A stretch of 64,000 nt of DNA from an uncultured Gilliamella sp. GTDB lineage: Bacteria > Pseudomonadota > Gammaproteobacteria > Enterobacterales > Orbaceae. A program made the position numbers and the translations under genes. Position 1 is the stretch's first letter. Each line of letters starts with the position of its first letter. The notes beneath the pieces are model-generated. The model saw nothing but the letters and a program-made list of their open reading frames with translations, ran no database searches and was not told the DNA's origin. Below, piece after piece: positions 46,983 through 55,077 of this stretch. The stretch is taken from assembly GCA_946482005.1 (NCBI GenBank), contig CAMLPV010000003.1:62001-126000 (forward strand), written 5' to 3'.

Positions 46983-47231
46983 ATGATGTGGTGTTATATT
47001 TATAGAAGTACCAAAAAAGAAAATTGTTATCTTTACATGGAGCAAGAGAACGACTTCTCCCATATTCCGGAAAAAATCATGAAAATTTTTGGCACACCAG
47101 CTTTTGTGATGAAAGTATTGCTTGACGGTAAACGACGTTTTGTTGTCGGAACCGCACAGGAAATAGAGGAGAAGATAAAAGCGGATGGATTTTTCTTACA
47201 AATGTTAAAAGAAGATGATTTTAAAGTATGA
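46983..47231 (+). CDS. ycgL: YcgL domain protein
   Basis: An 82-residue YcgL-family protein. It opens [21 protein letters not shown], and the start could equally be the second Met (46986). [16 protein letters not shown] and ADGFFLQML match the family's small alpha/beta fold. Its function is not established. It overlaps ycgN by four bases (ATGA), and the two are near neighbours in many gammaproteobacteria. Confidence 0.88.
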   Translation: MMWCYIYRSTKKENCYLYMEQENDFSHIPEKIMKIFGTPAFVMKVLLDGKRRFVVGTAQEIEEKIKADGFFLQMLKEDDFKV

Positions 47232-47650
47232 TTGAACCATTTTGGGAATATAAAACGTTAGATCAAATGAGCGATGACGAGTGGGAACAACTCTGTGATG
47301 GTTGTGGTCAATGTTGCCTAAATAAATTAATGGATGAAGATACCGACGAAATCCTCTATACCAATGTGGCGTGTAATTTACTCGATTCAAATACCTGCCA
47401 ATGCCGACATTATCATAATCGTTTTGATTATGAGCCTGATTGTATCAAGTTAACCCGTGAAAATTTACTAACAATTGAATGGTTACCATTGACTTGCACT
47501 TATCGTTATTTTTCAGATACAGGACAATTACCCGAATGGCACCCATTAATAGTTGGTAATAAAAAAATGATGCATAAATTGAAAATATCGGTTAAAAACC
47601 GAATTGTTTATGAAAAAGATGTCATTTGTTGGGAAGATCATATTATTTAA
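47228..47650 (+). CDS. ycgN: YcgN family cysteine-cluster protein
   Basis: A 140-residue UPF0260/YcgN protein. [16 protein letters not shown] gives a CxxCxxCC cluster, followed by [16 protein letters not shown] and CIKLTREN, then WLPLTCTYR. These cysteines match the YkgJ-type zinc/iron-cluster family. The biochemical role is unknown. It is translationally coupled to ycgL by ATGA overlap. Confidence 0.9.
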   Translation: MIEPFWEYKTLDQMSDDEWEQLCDGCGQCCLNKLMDEDTDEILYTNVACNLLDSNTCQCRHYHNRFDYEPDCIKLTRENLLTIEWLPLTCTYRYFSDTGQLPEWHPLIVGNKKMMHKLKISVKNRIVYEKDVICWEDHII

Positions 47651-47672
47651 AAGAGAGTCTAGGCTCTCTTTT
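47649..47672. terminator. Bidirectional terminator ycgN/yggT
   Basis: AAAAGAGAG (47649-47657) pairs with CTCTCTTTT (47664-47672) around 6 bases, with A and T runs flanking, between two convergent genes. Confidence 0.85.
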
Positions 47673-47677
47673 ATGTT

Positions 47678-48235
47678 TTATAACATTAACCACAAATTGC
47701 CAAGAAAATCGATAGCTAGTAAATTTAGAAACATCAATATAAAAACAAAAATCATAAATGAAATATCAATCATACCTATTGGTGGTACGATACGGCGAAT
47801 CGGTGCAATAAGTGGCTCAGTTAATTGCGCAAGTAATTCATCAGTAACCGATTGTCCCCGGCTAACCCAGCTTAAAATCGCTCTAAATAATAGTAACCAA
47901 AATATTAGATGCCCGATGGCATGCACCATTGCAGCCAAAGCGAATAGCAGGTAATAAGGGGTAAACAGTGGTGCATTAATTAGCTGAAAACAGGAAATAA
48001 AGATAATTTTAAGTAAAGCTACTCCATAAAACAGCATCCAAGTTGCGGTATCGATACGCCTAATAGAAGGAATTACTCTTCGCATTGGACCAATAATCGG
48101 TTGGGTAATACGTACAATAAATTGGGTAAAAGGATTATGAAAATTTACCCTCGCATGCTGCATCCACAAACGAAGAATCAGTACGTACAAGCTAATAGTA
48201 AAAATAGCTCTTCCTAAGAAGATTAACGAAATCAT
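47678..48235 (-). CDS. yggT: YggT family membrane protein
   Basis: A 185-residue integral membrane protein made of two YGGT repeats. Each has a hydrophobic helix followed by the motif NPFTQFIVRITQPIIGPMRRVIPSI-like (first) and LAQLTEPLIAPIRRIVPPIGMID-like (second). Four helices are visible. Members are linked to osmotic tolerance and cell-envelope processes, but the function is not settled. It follows yggS on the same strand with a 36-bp gap, a pairing common in proteobacteria. Confidence 0.9.
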   Translation of the reverse strand: MISLIFLGRAIFTISLYVLILRLWMQHARVNFHNPFTQFIVRITQPIIGPMRRVIPSIRRIDTATWMLFYGVALLKIIFISCFQLINAPLFTPYYLLFALAAMVHAIGHLIFWLLLFRAILSWVSRGQSVTDELLAQLTEPLIAPIRRIVPPIGMIDISFMIFVFILMFLNLLAIDFLGNLWLML

Positions 48236-48271
48236 TTGATACTCCTGAAATAAAATATACTTGGCAATATA

Positions 48272-48973
48272 TCACACATATTGCCGTGCACCAAAAATCG
48301 CGCTACCAATACGAACCATTGTGCTACCTGCAACAATAGCTGCAGGCATATCACCTGACATGCCCATTGATAGTGTATCTAAAAAAGGATAATCTGTTTT
48401 CAACGATGCTAATAGCTCAGACATCTGCTTGAATACCTCAAGTTGTTTGGCAAAATCATTTTCTATTTCAGGAATCGCCATTAGGCCGCGTAGTCGTAAA
48501 TTGGGTAATGTAATAATCTGGTCTATCAAATCAGCAACTTCATCTGCTTGAACTCCCGATTTACTTTCTTCATTGCTAATATTTACCTGAATAAGCACAT
48601 TTAATTTATCCATATTCGCTGGGCGCTGTGCATCCAGACGTTGGGCAATTTTAAAACGGTCAATGGTATGCATCCAATCAAAATTTTCGGCCACTAATCT
48701 GCTTTTGTTTGATTGTAGCGGGCCGATAAAATGCCAAGTAATTGGGGTATCAGGCATATTTTGTTTAAAGTAGGCAATCTTCTCAACACCTTCTTGAACA
48801 TAATTTTCACCAAAAGATAATTGACCAGCTTCAATTGCCTGAGCGATTAAGGTTACCGGTTTGGTTTTACTAACTGCAATAAGCTCAATTGTATTGGGAT
48901 CTCGATCGCAATCTAAAGCAATTTTGTGTATTTCATTTTTAATCGTAATTAAATTGTCATGTACTGTATTCAT
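48272..48973 (-). CDS. yggS: PLP homeostasis protein YggS
   Basis: A 233-residue PLP-binding protein of the YggS/PROSC family with an alanine-racemase-like barrel. I start at ATG ending at 48973 (MNTVHDNL); the frame can be read four codons further only from a TTG. IELIAVSKTKPV holds the PLP lysine, with FGENYVQEGVEKI, WHFIGPLQSNKSR and SMGMSGDMPAAIVAGSTMVRIGSAIFG. It buffers free pyridoxal phosphate and amino-acid metabolism. It is divergent from the PilT-like ATPase, as in E. coli (yggR/yggS). Confidence 0.95.
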   Translation of the reverse strand: MNTVHDNLITIKNEIHKIALDCDRDPNTIELIAVSKTKPVTLIAQAIEAGQLSFGENYVQEGVEKIAYFKQNMPDTPITWHFIGPLQSNKSRLVAENFDWMHTIDRFKIAQRLDAQRPANMDKLNVLIQVNISNEESKSGVQADEVADLIDQIITLPNLRLRGLMAIPEIENDFAKQLEVFKQMSELLASLKTDYPFLDTLSMGMSGDMPAAIVAGSTMVRIGSAIFGARQYV

Positions 48974-49009
48974 ATTAATTCCCAATAAAAAAATGGATAG
49001 TGACCTAAA

Positions 49010-49948
49010 ATGATAAATTCAATGTTGGCTTTTAGTGTAACGCAAAAAGCTTCTGATTTGCATCTTTCAAGTGGCGAAAAACCTTGTATTCGCGTTAATG
49101 GTGACCTAAAACGCCTCTCCGCGGATAAATTATTACCCCAGAAACTTAAAATTGATTTATTTAATCTATTAAATATGGAGCAAAAAGCAATATTGCAACA
49201 GCATCAGCAGATTGATTTTGCATATCATGTTGAGAATGTTGGTCGTTTTCGTGTAAATATTTTTTATCAACAACGCGGTATTTCAGCAATATTTCGAATA
49301 ATCAAACAACAGATCCCCAGCTTAACTGAGATTGAGGCTCCCAACGTATTAAATGAACTCGCAAAAGCAGAATCAGGCATTATTTTAGTGACGGGTGCAA
49401 CAGGTAGCGGTAAATCGACAACTTTAGCAGCCTTAATTCAACATATCAATCAAACCCAAGCTAAACACATTATCACCTTAGAAGATCCTATAGAGTTCAT
49501 TTATCAAAACGATAAATCACTTATCCAACAGCGAGAACTTACTCACTTTGGCAATGCAATTGACAGCATATTAAGACAAGATCCAGATATTATTCTACTA
49601 GGTGAATTACGTAACCAACACACCATCCAAGCGGCATTAACCATTGCTGAAACCGGGCATTTAGTTCTGGCTACATTACATACCAGTTCAGCCATACAAA
49701 CTATTAATCGTATTATTGATCTATTTGATGAGGGCTCTCGAGCGGTAATTCGTAACCAACTCTCAAATAGTTTAAAAGCCATCATTTGTCAAAAATTGGT
49801 TCCTTATAATGAAAGTCGTAAAGCGATATATGAAGTTCTAATCAACACTTCTGCTGTCAGTAATTTAATTAGTGAAGGCAAAACCAAGCAAATACTATCC
49901 ATAATGCAAACTGGAAAACAATATGGTATGCAACTGATGGCTAATTAA
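49010..49948 (+). CDS. PilT-like ATPase (YggR type)
   Basis: A 312-residue secretion/retraction ATPase of the PilT family, shorter than PilT proper (about 344). It has a PAS-like N-terminal domain with KASDLHLSSGEKPCIRVNGDL, Walker A GATGSGKSTTLAAL (about 129-142), the Asp box ITLEDPIEF and the Walker B-like DPDIILLGELRN, with Asn where PilT has Asp after the arginine. The His box is TGHLVLATLHTSSA. In pilus systems it powers retraction. No pilus genes are adjacent, but the presence of comEC makes a role in DNA uptake plausible. proC follows after 114 bp. Confidence 0.85.
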   Translation: MINSMLAFSVTQKASDLHLSSGEKPCIRVNGDLKRLSADKLLPQKLKIDLFNLLNMEQKAILQQHQQIDFAYHVENVGRFRVNIFYQQRGISAIFRIIKQQIPSLTEIEAPNVLNELAKAESGIILVTGATGSGKSTTLAALIQHINQTQAKHIITLEDPIEFIYQNDKSLIQQRELTHFGNAIDSILRQDPDIILLGELRNQHTIQAALTIAETGHLVLATLHTSSAIQTINRIIDLFDEGSRAVIRNQLSNSLKAIICQKLVPYNESRKAIYEVLINTSAVSNLISEGKTKQILSIMQTGKQYGMQLMAN

Positions 49949-50062
49949 TTTATATCGTTATCGTGAAAAAATTACTGCTTGCCAAGCTAAATAAATTTTA
50001 AGTTTTATTTTAAAATTTATTCTATAATCTTTAGCGTATTTTATTTATAAAAGGATAAACAA

Positions 50063-50872
50063 ATGGAACAGCGTATAGGTTTTATCGGTATAGGTAATAT
50101 GGGCAACGCCATATTACAAGGTATTTTGGCAAGTAATATTGTGCCTGGAACGCAGATTTACGTTTATGATCCTCAACTTGACAAAGGCCAGGCACTCAAT
50201 CAGTCTTACTCCATAAATAATTTAGACTCCGCAAGAGATGTTGCTCGAGAATCAGATATTGTTTTTATCGCTGTTAAGCCAAACATTATTGTAGATGTAT
50301 TAAACGATATTCAAAAAGAGTTAAAAAAGAATACCATTGTTATCTCGATTGCGGCAGGTGTAACCATTAAAACTATTGCCAAATGTGTGGGCTATGAACA
50401 AAAGATAGTCAGAGTTATGCCAAATACCCCGGCATTAGTTAATGCCGCAATGTGCTCAATAACACCAAATACTGAAGTTACGGATGAAGAGTTAACTATT
50501 GTTGAAAGCTTATTAAATTGTATTGGCGCAACAGAGATTGTACCAGAGTATTTAATTGATGCTGTTGTGGGGGCTAGTGGCTCATCTCCGGCTTTTGTGT
50601 TTATGTTTATTGAAGCTCTGGCTGATGGAGCCGTTAAAGGTGGTTTAGCTAGAAAACAAGCTTACAAATTTGCCGCGCAAGCGGTATTGGGGTCAGCTAA
50701 ATTATTGCTAGAGACGGGTAAACATCCGGGTGAATTAAAAGATATGGTCTGTTCCCCAGCAGGTACGACAATTGAAGGCGTGCAAATGCTTGAGGAAAAA
50801 GGGTTTAGGGCCGCTATTCTTGATGCTGTAGAGGCAGCAATTAAAAAATCTAAAGATTTATCAGAAAAATAA
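50063..50872 (+). CDS. proC: Pyrroline-5-carboxylate reductase
   Basis: A 269-residue enzyme for the last step of proline synthesis. The Rossmann motif is GFIGIGNMGNAILQGIL. FIAVKPNIIVDVL, VRVMPNTPALVNAAMC and VVGASGSSPAFVFMFIEALADGAVKGGLAR are conserved, with the C-terminal HPGELKDMVCSPAGTTIEGV. E. coli ProC is also 269. An AAAGGA ribosome site precedes the ATG. Confidence 0.96.
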   Translation: MEQRIGFIGIGNMGNAILQGILASNIVPGTQIYVYDPQLDKGQALNQSYSINNLDSARDVARESDIVFIAVKPNIIVDVLNDIQKELKKNTIVISIAAGVTIKTIAKCVGYEQKIVRVMPNTPALVNAAMCSITPNTEVTDEELTIVESLLNCIGATEIVPEYLIDAVVGASGSSPAFVFMFIEALADGAVKGGLARKQAYKFAAQAVLGSAKLLLETGKHPGELKDMVCSPAGTTIEGVQMLEEKGFRAAILDAVEAAIKKSKDLSEK

Positions 50873-51166
50873 TGATTATTAAATATGAACAATAACAATT
50901 AGTTATTGTTCATTTAAATTTAATTTGAAAATTAAGTAAAAACATTGCTTGTGTTTATCAGCCATTTATGAGTTAATAGTCGCTAGCATATTACATGCAG
51001 ATATATTTTGTAACATTTAGATTCATGCAGTTTGTAGTTTACTTTTTTCACATTTGTATTAGTTTTCTTCAGTCTTCTCTTCTCTTTGTTAATAAGTAGT
51101 CTAGGTTTTATGTTCTATAGTATCGCCCTTGTCGGCGAAGATTAATTTATTTATAGGAAGATTATT
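50873..51166 (+). promoter_or_regulatory. Long leader region of the cold-shock gene
   Basis: 294 bp without a gene. The last ~150 bases are pyrimidine-rich and AT-rich with ATCGCCCTTGTCGGCGAAG just before the ribosome site (AGGAAG). Long structured 5' UTRs are usual for csp genes. GCCCTTGTCGGC could form a small hairpin. No further feature is seen. Confidence 0.4.
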
Positions 51167-51376
51167 ATGTCTAAAAAAACTGGTCAAGTTAAATGGTTCA
51201 ATGAAAGTAAAGGTTTTGGTTTTATTTCACCGGCTGATGGCAGTAAAGATGTGTTCGTTCATTTCTCTGCAATCACTGGTAATGGCTTTAAAACTCTAGG
51301 CGAAGGTCAACAAGTTGAATTCGCTATCCAAGATAGTCCTCGTGGTCCAGCTGCGGTTGAAGTTGCAATCATCTAA
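51167..51376 (+). CDS. Cold-shock domain protein, CspC/E-like
   Basis: A 69-residue OB-fold RNA chaperone. The RNA-binding motifs KGFGFI (RNP1) and VFVHF (RNP2) are intact in [20 protein letters not shown] and [10 protein letters not shown]. The end [10 protein letters not shown] is typical of CspC/CspE. Members melt RNA secondary structure and relieve transcription termination. It cannot be assigned to one paralogue by eye. A hairpin at 51389-51418 follows. Confidence 0.95.
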   Translation: MSKKTGQVKWFNESKGFGFISPADGSKDVFVHFSAITGNGFKTLGEGQQVEFAIQDSPRGPAAVEVAII

Positions 51377-51388
51377 ATGATTACTATT

Positions 51389-51418
51389 ATCTTATCAGTA
51401 TTTAATTGCTGATAAGAT
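51389..51418 (+). terminator. Hairpin after csp
   Basis: ATCTTATCAG (51389-51398) pairs perfectly with CTGATAAGAT (51409-51418), 12 bp after the stop, followed by GTTTCCTCC. Likely a terminator with a poor T-tract. Confidence 0.65.
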
Positions 51419-51532
51419 GTTTCCTCCTTTATTAATAGACTTTTCACCTCCAATTTTATATCATTTCTCTTAGTGTCTAAGTTATAGACTAGTTTTAAAT
51501 TACCAAAATTTATACTTTTAAGGAAAGCAATA

Positions 51533-51811
51533 ATGAAAAAAATGGCCTTGTCTATCATTCTATTAGGTTTATCTTCTGTCGCGATGGCGGATTTATCGGC
51601 ATCTTGTAAAGTTTTTTTTCAACAGGTTGATAGTTTAGTTAATAACATTCCTAATGATGTCGCGACTAAACAACAAGCAGAAATGATTAAACAAAATTTA
51701 AAATTAACTAAACAACAAATTTCTGCTATGCCTAAAGAGAACCAAGAAGAAGGCTGTAAACAAGCAATAGTAGGTTTAAAGCAATACCAAGCTATTTTAA
51801 AAGCTAAATAA
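51533..51811 (+). CDS. Small periplasmic protein, DUF5339-like
   Basis: A 92-residue protein with a clear signal peptide (MKKMALSIILLGLSSVAMA, cleaved before DLSASC). The mature ~73 residues are helical and contain two cysteines (SASCKVF and EEGCKQAI) able to form a disulfide, with KQQAEMIKQNLKLTKQQISAMPKENQ between. This is the pattern of DUF5339 proteins in Haemophilus and relatives. The function is unknown. Confidence 0.7.
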   Translation: MKKMALSIILLGLSSVAMADLSASCKVFFQQVDSLVNNIPNDVATKQQAEMIKQNLKLTKQQISAMPKENQEEGCKQAIVGLKQYQAILKAK

Positions 51812-51815
51812 TAAG

Positions 51816-51854
51816 GACTAAAAATAACGACTAAAAATAACGACTAAAAATAAC
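51816..51854. repeat. Three tandem 13-bp repeats
   Basis: GACTAAAAATAAC occurs three times in exact tandem at 51816-51828, 51829-51841 and 51842-51854, immediately after the DUF5339-like gene and running into the terminator stem. It could arise by slippage and may vary between strains. Confidence 0.95.
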
Positions 51855-51876
51855 GATTAGTTTAATCGTTATTTTT
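51849..51876. terminator. Bidirectional terminator
   Basis: AATAACGATTA (51849-51859) pairs with TAATCGTTATT (51863-51873) around GTT, followed by T. It serves the plus-strand small gene and overlaps the end of the convergent nuclease gene. Confidence 0.85.
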
Positions 51877-52354
51877 TGTTACGATTGCGAAAATCCCAAG
51901 GAGCAATTGGATATTTATCTTTCCATAACCCTTTTTGCTTCTGTTTAGCTTTTGCTTCTAGATTGACCATATTTTTATTTTTTGCAACACCTTTAACTCG
52001 ATATGCCCAAGCATAGCCACTTTCCACCATTTTAGCATTAACATTGATTTTATTTAGAAAAATTGTGCCTAATGTACGTTGATAGATATCTTTTTTATTT
52101 TCTTTGACAAAAACACTTTTACCGGCGATTAATGACGCTAAGTATTTTTTTGAAGCATTACCATATGCTTGTCGACTTTCTGGAGCATCAATATCTAACA
52201 AACGAACCCGAATTTTCTGTTTTTTCGGCGTTAAAATATCAACAGTATCGCCATCAATGACTTTGACAACCTTACCATTAAAGTCAGCGTGTACTTGGTT
52301 AATTACAATAAAGAAGAGGGCAATTGAAAGGAAAAATGTTCTAAAAAAATGCAT
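51869..52354 (-). CDS. Secreted thermonuclease-family nuclease
   Basis: A 161-residue staphylococcal-nuclease-fold protein with a signal peptide (FFLSIALFFIVINQVHA). VVKVIDGDTVDI, then IRVRLLDIDAPESRQAYG (catalytic Arg and calcium-binding Asp), FVKENKKDIYQRTLGTIFL (second catalytic Glu/Arg region) and NAKMVESGYAWAYR are the family core. It is probably periplasmic or secreted and degrades extracellular DNA or RNA. It stands alone. A role in nutrient scavenging or in shaping DNA for ComEC uptake is only inference. Confidence 0.88.
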   Translation of the reverse strand: MHFFRTFFLSIALFFIVINQVHADFNGKVVKVIDGDTVDILTPKKQKIRVRLLDIDAPESRQAYGNASKKYLASLIAGKSVFVKENKKDIYQRTLGTIFLNKINVNAKMVESGYAWAYRVKGVAKNKNMVNLEAKAKQKQKGLWKDKYPIAPWDFRNRNKK

Positions 52355-52391
52355 TGTAGATAATTCTTAAAATAGTAGGGTGAATATAAAA

Positions 52392-52436
52392 ACTCCTTGC
52401 TAATTATCAGTGTTCAACTAATAGTGGGCAAGGAGT
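52392..52436. repeat. 9-bp inverted repeat downstream of fabA
   Basis: ACTCCTTGC (52392-52400) and GCAAGGAGT (52428-52436) are exact reverse complements with a 27-base spacer, between fabA and the nuclease gene on the minus strand. It could be a weak terminator; the loop is long. Confidence 0.45.
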
Positions 52437-52447
52437 ATCAAGCTATA

Positions 52448-52972
52448 TTAATTAAATTGTGAAGTGTCTTTGAATAAACCAACTTTAAGATCAGTTGCTT
52501 CATAAATTAATTTACCATCTACGTAAACTTCACCGTCGCCAATTCCCATGATTAACTTACGATTAATAACGCGTTTGAAATTAATTTTATAAGTAACTTT
52601 TTTATTATTTGGTAATATTTGACCTTTTAATTTTAACTCACCAACACCCAGCGCACGACCTTTACCTTTGCCGCCAATCCAACCTAAATAAAAACCGACT
52701 AATTGCCATAACGCATCAAGACCAAGGCAACCAGGCATTACTGGATCATTTTTGAAATGACATTTAAAAAACCATAAATCAGGATTAATATCTAACTCGG
52801 CTTCAACATAGCCTTTACCAAAACTACCACCGTCTTCATTCATTTCGATAACGCGATCCATCATTAGCATCAAATCTGACGGTAACGGTGGTCCATCATG
52901 ACCAAATAATTCACTATTACCAGATTTAATTAGATCTGCTTTATCATACGAAGATTTACGTTCAAATGTCAT
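52448..52972 (-). CDS. fabA: 3-hydroxydecanoyl-ACP dehydratase/isomerase
   Basis: A 174-residue enzyme (E. coli 172) that dehydrates 3-hydroxydecanoyl-ACP and isomerises trans-2 to cis-3-decenoyl-ACP, the branch point to unsaturated fatty acids. The active-site segment [27 protein letters not shown] holds the catalytic His and the opposing Asp. [23 protein letters not shown] is the second strand set. It lies downstream of ycbZ on the same strand, the same order as in E. coli. Confidence 0.96.
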   Translation of the reverse strand: MTFERKSSYDKADLIKSGNSELFGHDGPPLPSDLMLMMDRVIEMNEDGGSFGKGYVEAELDINPDLWFFKCHFKNDPVMPGCLGLDALWQLVGFYLGWIGGKGKGRALGVGELKLKGQILPNNKKVTYKINFKRVINRKLIMGIGDGEVYVDGKLIYEATDLKVGLFKDTSQFN

Positions 52973-53110
52973 AAAAAAACCTTTTATTTCGTTGTCATTA
53001 TTTGATTGCTTATAAAATCACTATTTAATACAAAACAACCAATCATTCTAAACTATAAAATATTGCCAAATTATTTCATCAATCATCTCAATGAAATGTT
53101 AGTCTCAAGT

Positions 53111-54886
53111 TTATTGTGTATTCGTACTTTTTGCAATTTTTTTCCAGCGACTGAGCCAACCTTCATGCTTTCTATCTTGCATTAATATTGATTGCATACG
53201 GGCATGAATCAATTTATAAAGACTGATATTGTTTTCATCTTTATAAGGAATGCCGGTTAATAAATAGAGTGCGTCAGCGACATGTTCAACGGTCCAAATT
53301 GAAAATTTATCACTACTAATTGCATCAATAACCTCATCGCTCAAACTCAAATGGCGTTGATTGCTAGCAGGAATAATGACACCTTGCTGACCGGTTAAAC
53401 CTTGGTGCTGGCAAACCGCAAAAAATCCTTCAATTTTCTCATTAACGCCACCAATAGATTGAACATGACCAAATTGGTCAACCGAACCTGTGACAGCTAA
53501 TTGTTGATCGATAGGTTGATTGGATAAAGCACTAATCAGTGCACACATACCGGCCAGTGACGCACTATCGCCATCAATTTCATTATAAGATTGTTCAAAT
53601 ACTAAAGAGGTGGAAAATGGTAATTGATGATTAATCGCAAATTCCGACATAATAAATGCTTGCATAATCATCATTCCTTTCGAATGAATATTACCAGCAA
53701 GGTCGGTTTTTCGTTCAATATCAATCAATTCACCATCACCAAAATGGACCAGACAGCTTAAGCGTGTTGGCTCGCCAATTGCCTTTGGATAACCAGGGTA
53801 TTCAATAACCGATAAGCCATTGATCTGGCCAATTACTTGTGTCTTAGTATCAATCACAATTTGATTAGTGAAAAATTCATCATGAAAACGTTCAGTTAAA
53901 TAATTTTCGCGCCATGTTTTTTGTTCAAACGCTTTGCAGACAGCTGATGCGTCAATTTCCCCATTTTCGATAAAATAAGAGGAATTTAACAGTAACGATT
54001 GAATCCACTCTATGCTAAGTGGTAAATAATATTGATCACCGGTATATCTTGTTGCCTGCTTATAAATTGTAGCAAAAGCAGATTTTGCAATTTTCGGTAA
54101 GGCTAGTTGGTGACTGATAAATTGTAAATAATTCATCCAAGCATTAAATTGCTGAGAATCAGTTATAGACAGTTCACTTTCAAATTCAGCATAAATAGAT
54201 GATGAATAAAATTCAGGTTCAAATTCCTGTAATTCAGCTAAAGATAACCTGTCACCAACTAAAATAATGCGCAAATCTAACGGCATAGTCGGAATGGATA
54301 ATGGTAAAGGATGTGAATCATCAGCTGAAAACCATTCAAAGGTTTGTGATACCACCATCTGTTTTAATTTAGTCCAAACAATAGGCTGAGCAAGCAGTGA
54401 ACGTAAACCTAAAATTAAAACCCCACCATTAGCATGATGAACTAAACCAGCTTGTAATTTAATCGGGTTATTTTCAGGTTGTCTTACACAACCAAAAAGC
54501 TTTTCCATATCAACTATGGTTGCCGATAAACAACTATCTTGAACAGCAAAATTATCTTGTTTACTTTTAGCTTTGCTTAAGGTGATTTTATTATCACTAA
54601 AATAGTAGCTATAACCTAAATCGGAAGCTGCTAGATTGGTTTTTACAGATTGCTTCAATAAATCAAAAAAAAGCTCACTTTCTGATGCTTTTAATAGCAT
54701 AAAGCGAGGACGATAATGTGCCTTACTATTTTTGCATAATAGTGACACAGCAGCAGCAACACGAGGTTGCCACGATAATAAATTGGTTAATCCATCACTG
54801 TATAAATTTGTTTGAATATCACTATTATTGATAATGTAATTTATGTCAGGTTGGACTTGTTGAGAGTTGAGTTGTTTGATTGCCAA
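53111..54886 (-). CDS. ycbZ: Lon-like protease YcbZ (LonH)
   Basis: A 591-residue protein (E. coli 586) of the Lon family. The N-terminal AAA-like part is degenerate: I see GGVLILGLRSLLAQPIVW and DLRIILVGD but no clean Walker A. The C-terminal Lon-type protease domain has the catalytic serine in EIDGDSASLAGMCAL and the lysine in GGVNEKIEGFF. The family's role is poorly defined; in E. coli its gene neighbours fabA as here. Proteolytic activity is expected from the intact Ser-Lys dyad. Confidence 0.9.
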   Translation of the reverse strand: MAIKQLNSQQVQPDINYIINNSDIQTNLYSDGLTNLLSWQPRVAAAVSLLCKNSKAHYRPRFMLLKASESELFFDLLKQSVKTNLAASDLGYSYYFSDNKITLSKAKSKQDNFAVQDSCLSATIVDMEKLFGCVRQPENNPIKLQAGLVHHANGGVLILGLRSLLAQPIVWTKLKQMVVSQTFEWFSADDSHPLPLSIPTMPLDLRIILVGDRLSLAELQEFEPEFYSSSIYAEFESELSITDSQQFNAWMNYLQFISHQLALPKIAKSAFATIYKQATRYTGDQYYLPLSIEWIQSLLLNSSYFIENGEIDASAVCKAFEQKTWRENYLTERFHDEFFTNQIVIDTKTQVIGQINGLSVIEYPGYPKAIGEPTRLSCLVHFGDGELIDIERKTDLAGNIHSKGMMIMQAFIMSEFAINHQLPFSTSLVFEQSYNEIDGDSASLAGMCALISALSNQPIDQQLAVTGSVDQFGHVQSIGGVNEKIEGFFAVCQHQGLTGQQGVIIPASNQRHLSLSDEVIDAISSDKFSIWTVEHVADALYLLTGIPYKDENNISLYKLIHARMQSILMQDRKHEGWLSRWKKIAKSTNTQ

Positions 54887-55077
54887 AGTTAATGTCTTTT
54901 CTATTAGCTATATTATTGACTCGAATTATAACAAGTATCGATTACAACGCCAACAAATAACCTAAATCTGACTGCTAACAAATAAAAAAATTACAGAAAG
55001 ATTTTTAAAAATCAGTTAAACTGTAAGGTAGATTCTAGTTAATTTTCCTAGGTTATTACGACTAACAACAATTAAAT

